From Micromonospora rubida (GTDB lineage Bacteria; Actinomycetota; Actinomycetes; Mycobacteriales; Micromonosporaceae), in assembly GCF_009908295.1 (NCBI RefSeq), contig NZ_JAAALO010000002.1, positions 719,490 to 783,489 of the forward strand: a stretch of DNA of 64,000 bases. Direction: 5' to 3'. The notes below the pieces were generated by a model. It made no database searches. It saw only the letters and a list, made by a program, of their open reading frames with translations, and was not told the DNA's origin. Within the stretch, counting starts at the first letter, position 1. The number at the start of each line of letters is the position of its first letter. A program made the translations under genes and the position numbers. Shown one piece after another: positions 1-7,719 of this stretch.

Positions 1-369
1 CAGCACGCCCACCCCGACCACGGCCAGCACGAAGAACAGGCCGATGTCCAGCGGCTGCCCGACCAGGTCACCGGGGCCGAGCGGGATCACCAGCAGAGCG
101 AGCAGGTACGGCACCAGGGCCACCACCGGGGCCAGCCGGAACACCGCCCGGTCCGCCTCGCGCGGGGTGACGTCCTCCTTCTGCACGAACTTGACCCCGT
201 CGGCGACGAGCTGAGCCCAGCCGTGGAAGCCGCCCGCGTACATCGGGCCGAGCCGGCCCTGCATGTGCGCCATCACCTTGTGCTCGGCCTGCCCCACGAC
301 CAGCGGCAGGACGAGGAAGGCGGCCAGCACGCCGACCACCCGCAGGACTGCCTCCAACCAGTCGGGCAT
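1..369 (-). CDS. nuoH: NADH-quinone oxidoreductase subunit H-like protein (partial)
   Basis: Membrane subunit of complex I type enzymes, next to the quinone site. Only the first 123 residues are in the window; the C-terminus runs off the left edge. The N-terminus shows a first hydrophobic helix, then a family-typical loop with VGQAEHKVMAHMQGRLGP, and then KFVQKEDVTP, which is the conserved cytoplasmic loop of NuoH. A second hydrophobic stretch follows. Its ATG shares one base with the nuoC stop (TGATG), so translation is probably coupled. In canonical NuoH the first loop usually reads ERK or ERR; here it is AEHK, which suggests a paralogue rather than the housekeeping copy. Confidence 0.85.
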   Translation of the reverse strand, partial: MPDWLEAVLRVVGVLAAFLVLPLVVGQAEHKVMAHMQGRLGPMYAGGFHGWAQLVADGVKFVQKEDVTPREADRAVFRLAPVVALVPYLLALLVIPLGPGDLVGQPLDIGLFFVLAVVGVGVL

Positions 370-1139
370 CAGGCCGTACCCCCGTTCCCGCCGGCGTCGT
401 CGCCCGCCGAGCCCGGAGCCTGATCCGGGTGGGCCGGTGGCTCGGCCGGGGTGGGGGGGTCGGGACGCTCGGCGGGGGCAGGGCGGGGCGGGCGTTCCCG
501 GGCCGGTCGGGCGGGCGTGCCGCCGCGCGGCCCCTCGCCGGCCCCGGCCGCGCCAGCCGGCGTCGGCGTCGTCCCCCACTCCCCCGGAGCCGGTACGCCC
601 GGCGGGCGGATCGGGCGCCGGCCGCCGCCGGCCCCGGACTCGCCGGGCTCCTTCGCGCCCGGCCAGGGCTTCGCCACCCGGGAGGCGAGCACGAACTCCT
701 TGCGCAGCGGGTGCCCCTCGAACTCCGGCGGCAGCAGCAGCGGCCTCAGCTCGCCGTGCCCGGGGAAGTCGACGCCGAACATCTCGTACGTCTCCCGCTC
801 GTGCCAGGCCGCACCCGGGTAGAGGTCGACGACCGAGGCCACCTGTGGCTCGTCCCACGGGACCCTGGTGCGCAACAGCAGGCCGTGCCGGTGGCCGGTC
901 GACCAGAGGTGGGACACCACCTCGCAGCCGTCGGCGAGCTGGTCGACGGCGGAGAGCCAGTCGAAGAAGTCGCAGGCCAGGTCCGCGTCGTCCCGGGCGG
1001 CGGCCAGCGCGTCCCGCCAGCTTGCCGGGGGTACGTCGACGGTGGCCCGGGCGTACGCCTGGCCGCCGGAGACCGACGCGGTGGCCTCGACGGGGGCGAG
1101 CAGCGCCACCAGCCGCCGGCCGACCTCTTCCGGAGTCAT
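369..1139 (-). CDS. nuoC: NADH-quinone oxidoreductase subunit C-like protein with long tail
   Basis: Hydrophilic 30-kDa-type subunit of complex I. Residues 1-155 form the family domain, with the signature YPGAAWHERETYEMFGVDFP near 108-127 and the EGHPLRKEF ending near 141-149. Residues from about 160 to 256 are a Pro/Ala/Gly/Arg-rich tail with no recognisable fold, which standard NuoC lacks. It lies directly upstream of nuoH with a one-base overlap. The nuoB paralogue lies over 4 kb upstream with unrelated genes between, so the set is split. Probably part of a second, incomplete Nuo cluster that continues to the left of the window. Confidence 0.88.
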   Translation of the reverse strand: MTPEEVGRRLVALLAPVEATASVSGGQAYARATVDVPPASWRDALAAARDDADLACDFFDWLSAVDQLADGCEVVSHLWSTGHRHGLLLRTRVPWDEPQVASVVDLYPGAAWHERETYEMFGVDFPGHGELRPLLLPPEFEGHPLRKEFVLASRVAKPWPGAKEPGESGAGGGRRPIRPPGVPAPGEWGTTPTPAGAAGAGEGPRGGTPARPARERPPRPAPAERPDPPTPAEPPAHPDQAPGSAGDDAGGNGGTA

Positions 1140-1229
1140 GCCGCTGATCCTATGGCCGACGCCGGCCCCACGCGGCGGCCCGCCCCCGCGACGGGCCGCG
1201 CGGAGTCCGCGTGCGCGCGGCCCGACGGA

Positions 1230-1286
1230 CCGGATGACCGCTTTGCCCGACGGCGGTGGACCGGATGCCGCTTTGCCCGGCGGCGG
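1230..1286. repeat. Direct repeat upstream of the glucose dehydrogenase gene
   Basis: Two near-identical units of about 27 bases (1230-1256 and 1260-1286), each carrying CCGCTTTGCCCG. They lie 27-80 bases before the GTG start at 1313, in the divergent gap between nuoC and the dehydrogenase. A regulator site is possible, but slippage duplication is equally likely. Confidence 0.4.
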
Positions 1287-1312
1287 CCGGCCCGGCGGGG
1301 AAAGATGAGGTC

Positions 1313-2359
1313 GTGCGCGCCGTGACTGTCACCCCCGGGATCCCGAACTCACTGTGCCTGGTGCACGACCATCCCGAGCCGCCCGCCGAGGAGGGCGCGA
1401 TCCTGGTCGAGGCGCTCGCCGTGGGGATCTGCGGCACCGACCACGAAATCATCGCCGGGGACTACGGCGAGGCCCAGCCCGGCGCGTCGACCCTGGTGCT
1501 CGGGCACGAGTCGCTGGGCCGGGTGCTGGAGGACCCGAGCGGCACGCTGCAACCCGGCGACCTGGTCGCCGGCATCGTCCGGCACCCCGACCCGGTGCCC
1601 TGCCCCAACTGCGCGGTCGGCGAGTGGGACATGTGCCGGAACGGCGAGTACACCGAGCACGGGATCAAGGCGCTGCCCGGCTTCGCCCGGGACCGGTGGC
1701 GGGTGCAGCCGAGGTTCGCCGTCGGCCTGGACCCCGCCCTGGCCCCGGTCGGGGTGCTGCTGGAACCGACCGCGGTGGTGGCGAAGGCGTGGGACCACAT
1801 CGAACGGATCGGCGCCCGCGCCGAGTGGCAGCCGCAGACGGTGCTGGTCACGGGGGCCGGGCCGATCGGCCTGCTGGCGGCGCTGCTGGCCGCCCAGCGC
1901 GGGTTCTCCGTGCACGTGCTCGACCGGGCCACCAGCGGGCCGAAGCCGGACCTGGTCGGGGCGCTCGGCGCGACGTACCACACGGAGTCGGTGGCGCAGC
2001 TCGACTTCGACCCGGACGTGATCGTCGAGTGCACCGGCGCGCCGGTGGTCGTGCTGGACGCGATGTGCAAGGCCGGGCCGACCGGGATCGTCTGCCTGAC
2101 CGGGGTGTCCAGCGGCGGCCGGCGCATCGAGTTCGACGCCGGGGCGCTCAACCGGGAACTGGTGCTGGAGAACCACGTGGTGTTCGGCTCGGTGAACGCC
2201 AACCGCCGGCACTGGGACCTGGCCGCCGAGTCCCTCGCCCGGGCCGATCCGGCCTGGCTGAATTCGCTGATCACCCGACGGGTGCCGGTGGAGGCGTACA
2301 CCGAGGCGTACACCTCCACCCCCGACGACATCAAGGTGGTGCTCGACTTCACCGCCTGA
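1313..2359 (+). CDS. Zinc-dependent glucose 1-dehydrogenase-like alcohol dehydrogenase
   Basis: Medium-chain dehydrogenase, 348 residues. The catalytic zinc motif is GICGTDHE (Cys40, with His44 nearby) and GHES (His65, Glu66). A Cys group near 97, 100 and 108 corresponds to the structural-zinc lobe. The NAD(P) fold starts at VTGAGPIG near residue 180. The overall pattern and the C-terminal region match the archaeal-type glucose dehydrogenase branch, which oxidises aldoses to lactones. I chose the GTG at 1313 because homology starts at MRAVTV; earlier in-frame codons add an unrelated extension. It is divergent from nuoC and stands alone. Substrate is inferred, not shown. Confidence 0.82.
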   Translation: MRAVTVTPGIPNSLCLVHDHPEPPAEEGAILVEALAVGICGTDHEIIAGDYGEAQPGASTLVLGHESLGRVLEDPSGTLQPGDLVAGIVRHPDPVPCPNCAVGEWDMCRNGEYTEHGIKALPGFARDRWRVQPRFAVGLDPALAPVGVLLEPTAVVAKAWDHIERIGARAEWQPQTVLVTGAGPIGLLAALLAAQRGFSVHVLDRATSGPKPDLVGALGATYHTESVAQLDFDPDVIVECTGAPVVVLDAMCKAGPTGIVCLTGVSSGGRRIEFDAGALNRELVLENHVVFGSVNANRRHWDLAAESLARADPAWLNSLITRRVPVEAYTEAYTSTPDDIKVVLDFTA

Positions 2360-2376
2360 GCGGCGGCCGACCGGGC

Positions 2377-3693
2377 TCAGATGCCGGGGAGGCGGCCGTT
2401 GCGGAACAGGTCGACGAAGAGCTGGTGGTCCTCGCGGGCCCGCAGCCCGTACGCGTGCGAGAACTCGACTAGCCCGGTGACGAACCCGTCGGGGTCGGCG
2501 TCCACCGCGGCGACGATCGCTTCCTCGGTGGAGTAGTCGACCAGGTCGTGGCTGGACTCGTCGTCGGCCACCGAGTGCATCCGGGCAACCGCCCGACCCA
2601 GGTCGGCCAGCACCCCGGCCAGTTCCTCCGGCTCGTTGACGTCCGCCCAGTTCAGGTCGGCCGCGTACGGGGAGACCTCGGCGACGAGCTGCCCGGCCCC
2701 GTCCAGCTCGGTGAAGCCCAGCCACGGGTCGGCGTGCGCCTGGAGCGCCCGCTGCGACTCGGCCGTACGGTGCCCCTGGTGCCGGAAGTAGCCGCGCACC
2801 CGCTCGTCTTCGATGTGCCGGGCCACCGCGGGCACCTGGGCCTGCTTCATGTAGATGACGACGTCGTTCTCCAGCGCCTGGGTGTGCCCCTCCAGCAGCA
2901 GGTTGTACGACGGCAGCCCGGCCGAGCCGATGCCCACCCCCTTGCGCAGCACGACGTCCTTGATGTGCGCGGCGACCGGGCGCAGCCGGGCCGAGGACTC
3001 GGGCAGGGTGCCCAGGTAGTCCTGGAAGGCGGCGCAGACCTTGGCCCGGGTGTCGTCGTCGATCTCGAAGACCCCGTCGCCGAGGGAGAACCGGCGCTCG
3101 TAGTTGTCGACGGTGGTCTGCGCGGTGAGCAGGTCGACCCGGGTGTTGAGCCGGGCCTGCTGGAGCACCCGGCGCAGCACCCCGTCGGCGTTGTCCAGGG
3201 TGATCGAGCCGATCGCGTCGTCCCCGCCTGCGGCGATCGCCCCCAGCTCGGTCAGGTACGAGCGGGCGAAACCGGTGACCAGGTCACTGATCGCCCGGTC
3301 GGAGAGCGCCTTGGCGTACCCGAGCAGGGCCACGCTGGCGGCGAGCCGCCTCAGGTCCCAGGAGAACGGCCCGACGTACGCCTCGTCGAAGTCGTTGACG
3401 TTGAACACGAGCTGCCCGGAGGCGTTCATGTAGGTGCCGAAGTTCTCCGCGTGCAGGTCCCCGTGGATCCACACCCGGCTGGTGCGCTCGTCCAGGAACG
3501 TGTCGTCGGCGAAGTCGCCGCGCTGGTCGGCGTAGAAGAGCGAGGCGCTGCCCCGGTAGAAGGCGAACGGTGAGGCGGCCATCTTGCGGAACTTGCGGCG
3601 GAACGCCGCCGGGTCGAGCGCCATCGACGCGCCGAACTCCTCGGTGAGCACGTCGACGATGAAGGCGGAACGCTGGTCCGCGGACTGGGTCAT
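2377..3693 (-). CDS. DUF2252 family protein
   Basis: Cytosolic 438-residue protein of the DUF2252 family, whose fold resembles kinase-like phosphotransferases (APH type). Visible signatures are WIHGDLHAENFG near residue 74, which looks like a Brenner-type catalytic loop, and FNVNDFDEAYVGPFSWDLRR near 97, which looks like the metal-binding DFD. The substrate is unknown in this family. It is convergent with the dehydrogenase gene, with 17 bases between the two stops, and stands alone otherwise. The start ATG follows no strong Shine-Dalgarno sequence, but the N-terminus fits the family. Confidence 0.88.
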   Translation of the reverse strand: MTQSADQRSAFIVDVLTEEFGASMALDPAAFRRKFRKMAASPFAFYRGSASLFYADQRGDFADDTFLDERTSRVWIHGDLHAENFGTYMNASGQLVFNVNDFDEAYVGPFSWDLRRLAASVALLGYAKALSDRAISDLVTGFARSYLTELGAIAAGGDDAIGSITLDNADGVLRRVLQQARLNTRVDLLTAQTTVDNYERRFSLGDGVFEIDDDTRAKVCAAFQDYLGTLPESSARLRPVAAHIKDVVLRKGVGIGSAGLPSYNLLLEGHTQALENDVVIYMKQAQVPAVARHIEDERVRGYFRHQGHRTAESQRALQAHADPWLGFTELDGAGQLVAEVSPYAADLNWADVNEPEELAGVLADLGRAVARMHSVADDESSHDLVDYSTEEAIVAAVDADPDGFVTGLVEFSHAYGLRAREDHQLFVDLFRNGRLPGI

Positions 3694-3729
3694 GGACCGC
3701 AGGCTAGCCCCCGGTCGCCACGAGGCGGC

Positions 3730-3966
3730 CTACCCGCGGGCGCGTGCCCAGCCGGTGAAGCGTTCGGCCAGCCTGGCGGGCGGGACGACCTCAGCCAACT
3801 CCCGGGCCGCCTCCACCTGAAGGGCGGCGAGGTGGACCAGCAGGCCGGCGCGATCCTCCCGGTACTCGCCGAGGAGGCGCAGCTTCGACGGGGAGCGGGG
3901 CCAGGCGATCCCGCACGCCCGGCAGCGCCAGGTGGGCCGGCCCGGAAGGTGCTCCCGCCGTCTCAT
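3730..3966 (-). CDS. Small conserved actinobacterial protein with one CxxC
   Basis: Protein of 78 residues. Near the N-terminus is WRCRACGIAW, a single Cys pair that could hold part of a metal site. The rest is a predicted helical region rich in Leu, Ala and Glu. Similar short proteins in Micromonosporaceae are often labelled flavin reductase by automatic transfer, but nothing in the sequence supports a flavin site. It overlaps the upstream gene by four bases (ATGA), so the two are probably translated together. Confidence 0.6.
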   Translation of the reverse strand: MRRREHLPGRPTWRCRACGIAWPRSPSKLRLLGEYREDRAGLLVHLAALQVEAARELAEVVPPARLAERFTGWARARG

Positions 3967-4253
3967 GCCGGCACCCGCGCACCGCGAGCGGCCGAGTTTT
4001 GACGGCGGGTCGCCGGGGCGGGCGGACCGGGGGTCAACCAGCGCAGCCCGGCGCGCAGGACGAACAACTCACGCTTGGCGACCGCCAGGCCCCGGGGGTC
4101 CAACTCGTACGCCTCGATCCAGGTCCAGCCGTAATAGGTGTGCCGGTCCGCCAGTTCCCGGATCACCCGCACGACGATCGGGTGGACGAACTGCGGGCTC
4201 GCGGCGCGGGTCAGGTGCAGCAGGTCACCCGCCCTGATCGCGCGCTCCGTCAC
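3963..4253 (-). CDS. Small conserved protein of unknown function
   Basis: Protein of 96 residues, starting at GTG (4253). The core is well formed and looks globular, with AGDLLHLTRAASPQFVHP and a Trp/Tyr-rich segment YYGWTWIEAYELD near residues 40-52, followed by KRELFVLRAGLRWL. I recognise this pattern as a conserved actinobacterial hypothetical, usually paired with the Cys-containing small gene just downstream, which it overlaps by four bases. The last 20 residues are poorly conserved. Function is unknown. Confidence 0.6.
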   Translation of the reverse strand: MTERAIRAGDLLHLTRAASPQFVHPIVVRVIRELADRHTYYGWTWIEAYELDPRGLAVAKRELFVLRAGLRWLTPGPPAPATRRQNSAARGARVPA

Positions 4254-4487
4254 CAGCCTCCCCCGTTCCTGGGCCGACACGAGGTGGACCCGTGCGGCAT
4301 GGACCCGTGCGGCATGGACCGGCACGGGGTGGACCCGGTCGCCAGCAACGTGGAGCGAGCTGGCACGGACGCGAAGCGGTCTGGGCAGGGCGCTGGCAGG
4401 CCGCACGAGCAGCGACGCCAGAACGAGCGCCACGTCCGGCGGTGGCGAGGGGCGAGGGGCACAGGTTTGGGAACACGGCGGCTGACC

Positions 4488-4769
4488 ATGCGAGCAAACT
4501 CGCGGATCGGCGGCAGACAGGTCGTCAACACCTCCGGTGACAGGTTGCCTACCCATGGCACCGAGACTGCGCCGGTGCGAGTCGTGGCGCTGTCCCAGGT
4601 CGCCGCCCATCTGGGCGTCTCGCGCCAGCGCGCCGCGATCCTGGTCGACCGGCCGGACTTCCCCGCCCCCATCGACACGCTCACCGTCGGCCGCATCTGG
4701 GATGCCGCCGAGGTCCGGGCGTACACCGAACGGCGCAGCCGGCGACTGGCAGACGAAGAACCCACCTAA
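4488..4769 (+). CDS. Small helix-turn-helix DNA-binding protein
   Basis: Protein of up to 93 residues. The readable domain is VVALSQVAAHLGVSRQRA, a classic excisionase- or MerR-like helix-turn-helix, followed by a short wing-like FPAPIDTLTVGRIWDAAEVRAY. This layout (helix-turn-helix, then a Trp and Asp ladder) is common in AlpA/excisionase-like proteins. The start is uncertain: ATG at 4488 gives 93 residues, while GTG at 4575 gives a tighter 64-residue protein starting just before the domain. It is divergent from the small pair on its left and has no partner on its right. Confidence 0.6.
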   Translation: MRANSRIGGRQVVNTSGDRLPTHGTETAPVRVVALSQVAAHLGVSRQRAAILVDRPDFPAPIDTLTVGRIWDAAEVRAYTERRSRRLADEEPT

Positions 4770-4818
4770 CGGCGCGACCACACCCACTCCCACACGCCGT
4801 CGCCGCACTCCGATGCGC

Positions 4819-4887
4819 CGATCTTGCACTTACGGCCCCCGGCATGGGCGTTTCACCCCCTTTGCCCGGGCCATAACTGCAAGATCG
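4819..4887. repeat. Imperfect inverted repeat around GATCTTGCA
   Basis: Left arm 4819-4835 (CGATCTTGCACTTACGG) and right arm 4871-4887 (CCATAACTGCAAGATCG) are inverted with two mismatches and a loop of about 35 bases. Similar GATCTTGCA palindromes are, as I recall, frequent between genes of Micromonosporaceae. It could be a terminator for the small regulator on its left or a dispersed repeat. Confidence 0.6.
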
Positions 4888-4996
4888 CGCAGAGTGGGGT
4901 GGGGTGGGGTTGAGGCCTGCGTCGGAGTCATCGTTGCAGCCACCCCTTAGCGGCGACGATGTGCGCGGCGGTGGCGGGGTGCACGGCAGGCTGTCG

Positions 4997-5059
4997 TGAT
5001 CGTCTGCTGATTTATGAGACGACACGCCGGGCGAGGTCTCCAAAATCAGCAGACGATCA
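4997..5059. repeat. Perfect 17-base inverted repeat with 29-base loop
   Basis: TGATCGTCTGCTGATTT at 4997-5013 is matched exactly by its reverse complement at 5043-5059. It is AT-richer than the surrounding DNA. No poly-T tract follows, so a simple intrinsic terminator is not obvious. Confidence 0.75.
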
Positions 5060-5124
5060 TGAAGTCCCACCTTAGGGGCGGGAACGCCGACGTCGTCGCC
5101 GGCCGGCGGGCAACACCGCAGCGC

Positions 5125-5279
5125 CCCCTTTGCTCTGCTGCCCCCGGTGCAACGCTCGCGGAGCGTGATGGTTCTGCCGACCTCTCATGCCGGCACCCGA
5201 CGCGAAGCGGCTGCGCGATGCTGGTGCTGGTGCTGCACGGCGGTGCCGGTGTTGCGGTGGCGGCAGCAGAGCAAAGGGG
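5125..5279. repeat. Inverted pair of an 18-base CCCCTTTGCTCTGCTGCC element
   Basis: The 18-mer at 5125-5142 occurs in exact inverted form at 5262-5279, 119 bases apart. Flanking bases are also partly alike (for example a GGTGCAAC-like and a GTTGCGGTGG-like stretch). The spacing is too long for a tight hairpin, so this looks like two copies of a dispersed element. Confidence 0.65.
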
Positions 5280-5296
5280 CGAGGTGGCGTTACCCG

Positions 5297-5351
5297 CCTG
5301 GCACCCCGGCCGGACCCGCCTGGCACCCCGGCCGGACCCGCCCGGCACCCA
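5297..5351. repeat. Tandem 22-base repeat
   Basis: Two exact copies of a 22-base unit starting CCTGGCACCCCGG (5297-5318 and 5319-5340) and a third partial copy. It is non-coding, with no evident function. Confidence 0.65.
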
Positions 5352-5497
5352 GGCGCATGGACGGCTGGCCCGCTGTCCCACCTCACACGCCCACCCACAT
5401 CGGCCAGGGCCTGCAACATGGTCAGGGCCTTCGCCGCAATCTATCGATCAAGCCGCAGCCACGGCACTCACACCCATGACGGTGGATGTCACTACAC

Positions 5498-6103
5498 CTA
5501 GCCGGCCGGCGGACGGACCGGCGGGGCGGTCAGCGACTCCACCGGGCGTGGCGGGTGCGCGCCGGCCGGGGAGGCGGGAGCGCCGGCCGGGGAGGCGGGA
5601 GCGTCGGCCGGGGAGGCGAGCGGGTCGGTGCGGGGGACGCCACCGATGCCGGACTGCTCGGCGGCGATCTTCTCCTGGAGGCGCAGGATGGCGTGCAGCA
5701 GCGCCTCCGGCCGGGGCGGGCAGCCGGGCACGTAGACGTCGACGGGGATGATCTGGTCGACGCCCTTGGTCACCGAGTACGAGTCCCAGTACGGGCCGCC
5801 GCAGTTGGAGCAGGCACCGAACGAGATGACGTATTTCGGCTCGGGCATCTGGTCGTAGAGCCGCTTGATCGCCGGGGCCATCTTGTCGGTGACCGTGCCG
5901 GAGACCACCATCAGGTCGGCCTGGCGTGGGCCGTGGGCGAACGGGATCACCCCGAGCCGCATGAAGTCGTGCCGGCCCATGCTGGTGGCGATGAACTCGA
6001 TCGCACAGCAGGCCAGGCCGAAGTTGAACACCCAGAGCGAGTAGCGGCGGCCCCAGTTCAGCACGAACCGGATCGGCTCTCCCAGCACTGCCGGCAGTTG
6101 CAC
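5498..6103 (-). CDS. nuoB: NADH-quinone oxidoreductase subunit B-like protein
   Basis: The subunit that carries iron-sulfur cluster N2, which passes electrons to quinone in complex I. All four family cysteines are present: the adjacent pair in LACCAIE (32, 33), GACSNC (98) and PGCPPRPE (128). The core ends near residue 155. The last 45 residues are a low-complexity tail with repeated ASPAGAP units, encoded by a 21-base tandem repeat. It is monocistronic here: nuoC lies more than 4 kb downstream. The cysteines suggest it can still bind the cluster, so it is likely functional in a secondary or partial complex. Confidence 0.88.
   Translation of the reverse strand: MQLPAVLGEPIRFVLNWGRRYSLWVFNFGLACCAIEFIATSMGRHDFMRLGVIPFAHGPRQADLMVVSGTVTDKMAPAIKRLYDQMPEPKYVISFGACSNCGGPYWDSYSVTKGVDQIIPVDVYVPGCPPRPEALLHAILRLQEKIAAEQSGIGGVPRTDPLASPADAPASPAGAPASPAGAHPPRPVESLTAPPVRPPAG
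5559..5620. repeat. 21-base tandem repeat inside the nuoB 3' end
   Basis: Three units of about 21 bases (GCGCCGGCCGGGGAGGCGGGA and variants) encode the Ala-Ser-Pro tail of the NuoB paralogue. They keep the reading frame, as expected for slippage under coding constraint. Confidence 0.65.
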
Positions 6104-6165
6104 GACCGGCCCCCTCTCTCCCAGCGCCAGTCAACCACAGCCACCGGACGGCCCGGCCGGGCCGC

Positions 6166-7692
6166 TCAGTAGGTCGGGCGTTGCAGCAGGCCGACGAACT
6201 CGACCAGCAGCCGCTCCCGCAGGGCCGGCGGGGCGGCGTCGAGCAGGGCGTTGACGGTGGCGTCCGGCGCGAAGGCCCCGGGGCCGGACGGCGCACCGCC
6301 GGACGCCGCGCCGCCCGGGCCGGACGGCGTACCGCCGAGGCCGAGGCCGGCGGCCAGGCCGGCGACCAGCTCCGGGGTCAGGGCGTCCGGGGTCAGGGTC
6401 GCGGCGAGCGCGGTCAGCTCGGGGGGCAGCTCGACCGGCCCGGCGGCCCGGGCCGCCGCCACCGCGTCGGCCAGGTCGGGGCCGAACTCCGCCACCCGGG
6501 GGGCCACCGAGGCGGTCACCGTGAGGTGCACGCTGGCCGGCAGTTCGCCGTACGCGAGCTGGGGCTGGGTGTGCCAGCCGCGCACGGTCAGCTCGTCGAC
6601 CAGTACGAACAGGTCCAGCCCCGGGTCGACGGAGGTGAAGCAGACCACCGTCGACTCGGGCTCGGCCATCAGCCGCAACCCGTCGACGCCCCGCACGGCG
6701 TCGGCGAGCCCGGCCACCGCGTCCCGGGTGGCCCCGGCCAGCCGCAGGTAGCCGTCCTCGCCGAGGTGACGCAGGGTGGCGTACGCGGCGGCGATCGGCC
6801 CGCCGGAGCGGGTGGAGGCGATCACCGGGTTGATCATGGTGTACCCGGGCCAGTCGGCGTACGCGAAGTACTGCGGGGCGCGCAGCGCCGGGTCGCGGTG
6901 CAGCAGCACCGAGACGCCCTTCGGGGCGTACGCGTACTTGTGCAGGTCGACCGAGATCGAGGTGACCCCGTCGACGGCGAAGTCGAACGGCGGCACCGGG
7001 GCGCCGAGCCGGCGCAGCCAGGGCAGGGTCCAGCCGCCGAAGCAGGCGTCGACGTGGCAGCGCACCCCAGCCGCCTCCGCCACCGCCGCGATGTCGGCGA
7101 CGGGGTCGATCACGCCGTGCGCGTACGAGGGGGCGGAGCAGACCACCAGCACGGTGTCGGGGCGGATCGCGGCGGCCACGTCGGCGGCCGACGGGCGCAG
7201 CGTGTCCGGGTCGACGGGCACCGGGTCGAGGGCCACCCGCAGGTAGTGGGCCGCCTTGGCGAACGCCGCGTGCGCGGTCACCGGCACCGCGATCCGAGGT
7301 TCGGCGACGTCGGGGCGGGCGTCCCGGGCGGCCTTCACGGCGAGGATCAGCGACTCGGTGCCGCCGCTGGTGACGCTGCCGACGACGTCCGGGGCGGTCG
7401 TGCCGGGGCCGCCGCCGAGCAGCCGGGCCGCCGCCCCGACCAGCGCGTTCTCCATCGCCAGCAGAGACGGGAAGGCGGTCGGGTCGAGCCCGTTGACGTG
7501 TGCGCTCCCGGCGTGGGCGGCGGCGGCCAGCTCGTCCAGCCCCGGCACGGCGGGGTCGTACACGTACGCGAACAGCCGCCCCCCGTGCGTCGGCCGGTCC
7601 CCCTCGCGCAGCCCCCGGATCTCCCGGAGCACCCGCTCGGCCGGCACCCCGCGCTCCGGCAGCGCCCGGCCGGTGTCCTGGTCGTCGATCAT
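6166..7692 (-). CDS. PLP-dependent decarboxylase / sphingosine-phosphate-lyase-like protein
   Basis: Group II decarboxylase fold, 508 residues. Visible are SVTSGGTESL near residue 106 (phosphate binding), HVDACFGG (cofactor Asp at about 215) and DLHKYAYAPKG with the PLP lysine at about 252. This HKY.APKG form matches sphingosine-1-phosphate lyase and related L-aspartate or tyrosine decarboxylases. The C-terminus has a Gly-rich insertion near 465-490 (GGTPSGPGGAASGG type). It is 27 bases downstream of a GPH-type transporter gene on the same strand, which suggests an amine or phospho-amine product that is imported or exported. The exact substrate is unknown. Confidence 0.82.
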   Translation of the reverse strand: MIDDQDTGRALPERGVPAERVLREIRGLREGDRPTHGGRLFAYVYDPAVPGLDELAAAAHAGSAHVNGLDPTAFPSLLAMENALVGAAARLLGGGPGTTAPDVVGSVTSGGTESLILAVKAARDARPDVAEPRIAVPVTAHAAFAKAAHYLRVALDPVPVDPDTLRPSAADVAAAIRPDTVLVVCSAPSYAHGVIDPVADIAAVAEAAGVRCHVDACFGGWTLPWLRRLGAPVPPFDFAVDGVTSISVDLHKYAYAPKGVSVLLHRDPALRAPQYFAYADWPGYTMINPVIASTRSGGPIAAAYATLRHLGEDGYLRLAGATRDAVAGLADAVRGVDGLRLMAEPESTVVCFTSVDPGLDLFVLVDELTVRGWHTQPQLAYGELPASVHLTVTASVAPRVAEFGPDLADAVAAARAAGPVELPPELTALAATLTPDALTPELVAGLAAGLGLGGTPSGPGGAASGGAPSGPGAFAPDATVNALLDAAPPALRERLLVEFVGLLQRPTY

Positions 7693-7719
7693 CAGGTGGT
7701 GGTGCCCTTCTCGTGGCGG

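Larger units (their letters stand above)
4770..5497. other. Repeat-rich intergenic stretch, no gene seen
   Basis: About 730 bases without a convincing coding frame. The reading frames that exist have unlike-protein composition and no ribosome site. The stretch holds three separate inverted repeats (4819-4887, 4997-5059 and 5125-5279) and a tandem repeat (5297-5351). It separates the nuoB paralogue from the rest of the partial nuo set. Confidence 0.6.

Noticed and set aside
4681..5070. Minus-strand 129-codon frame in the repeat-rich gap
   Set aside because: It runs through inverted repeats, lacks a ribosome site and has no recognisable motif.
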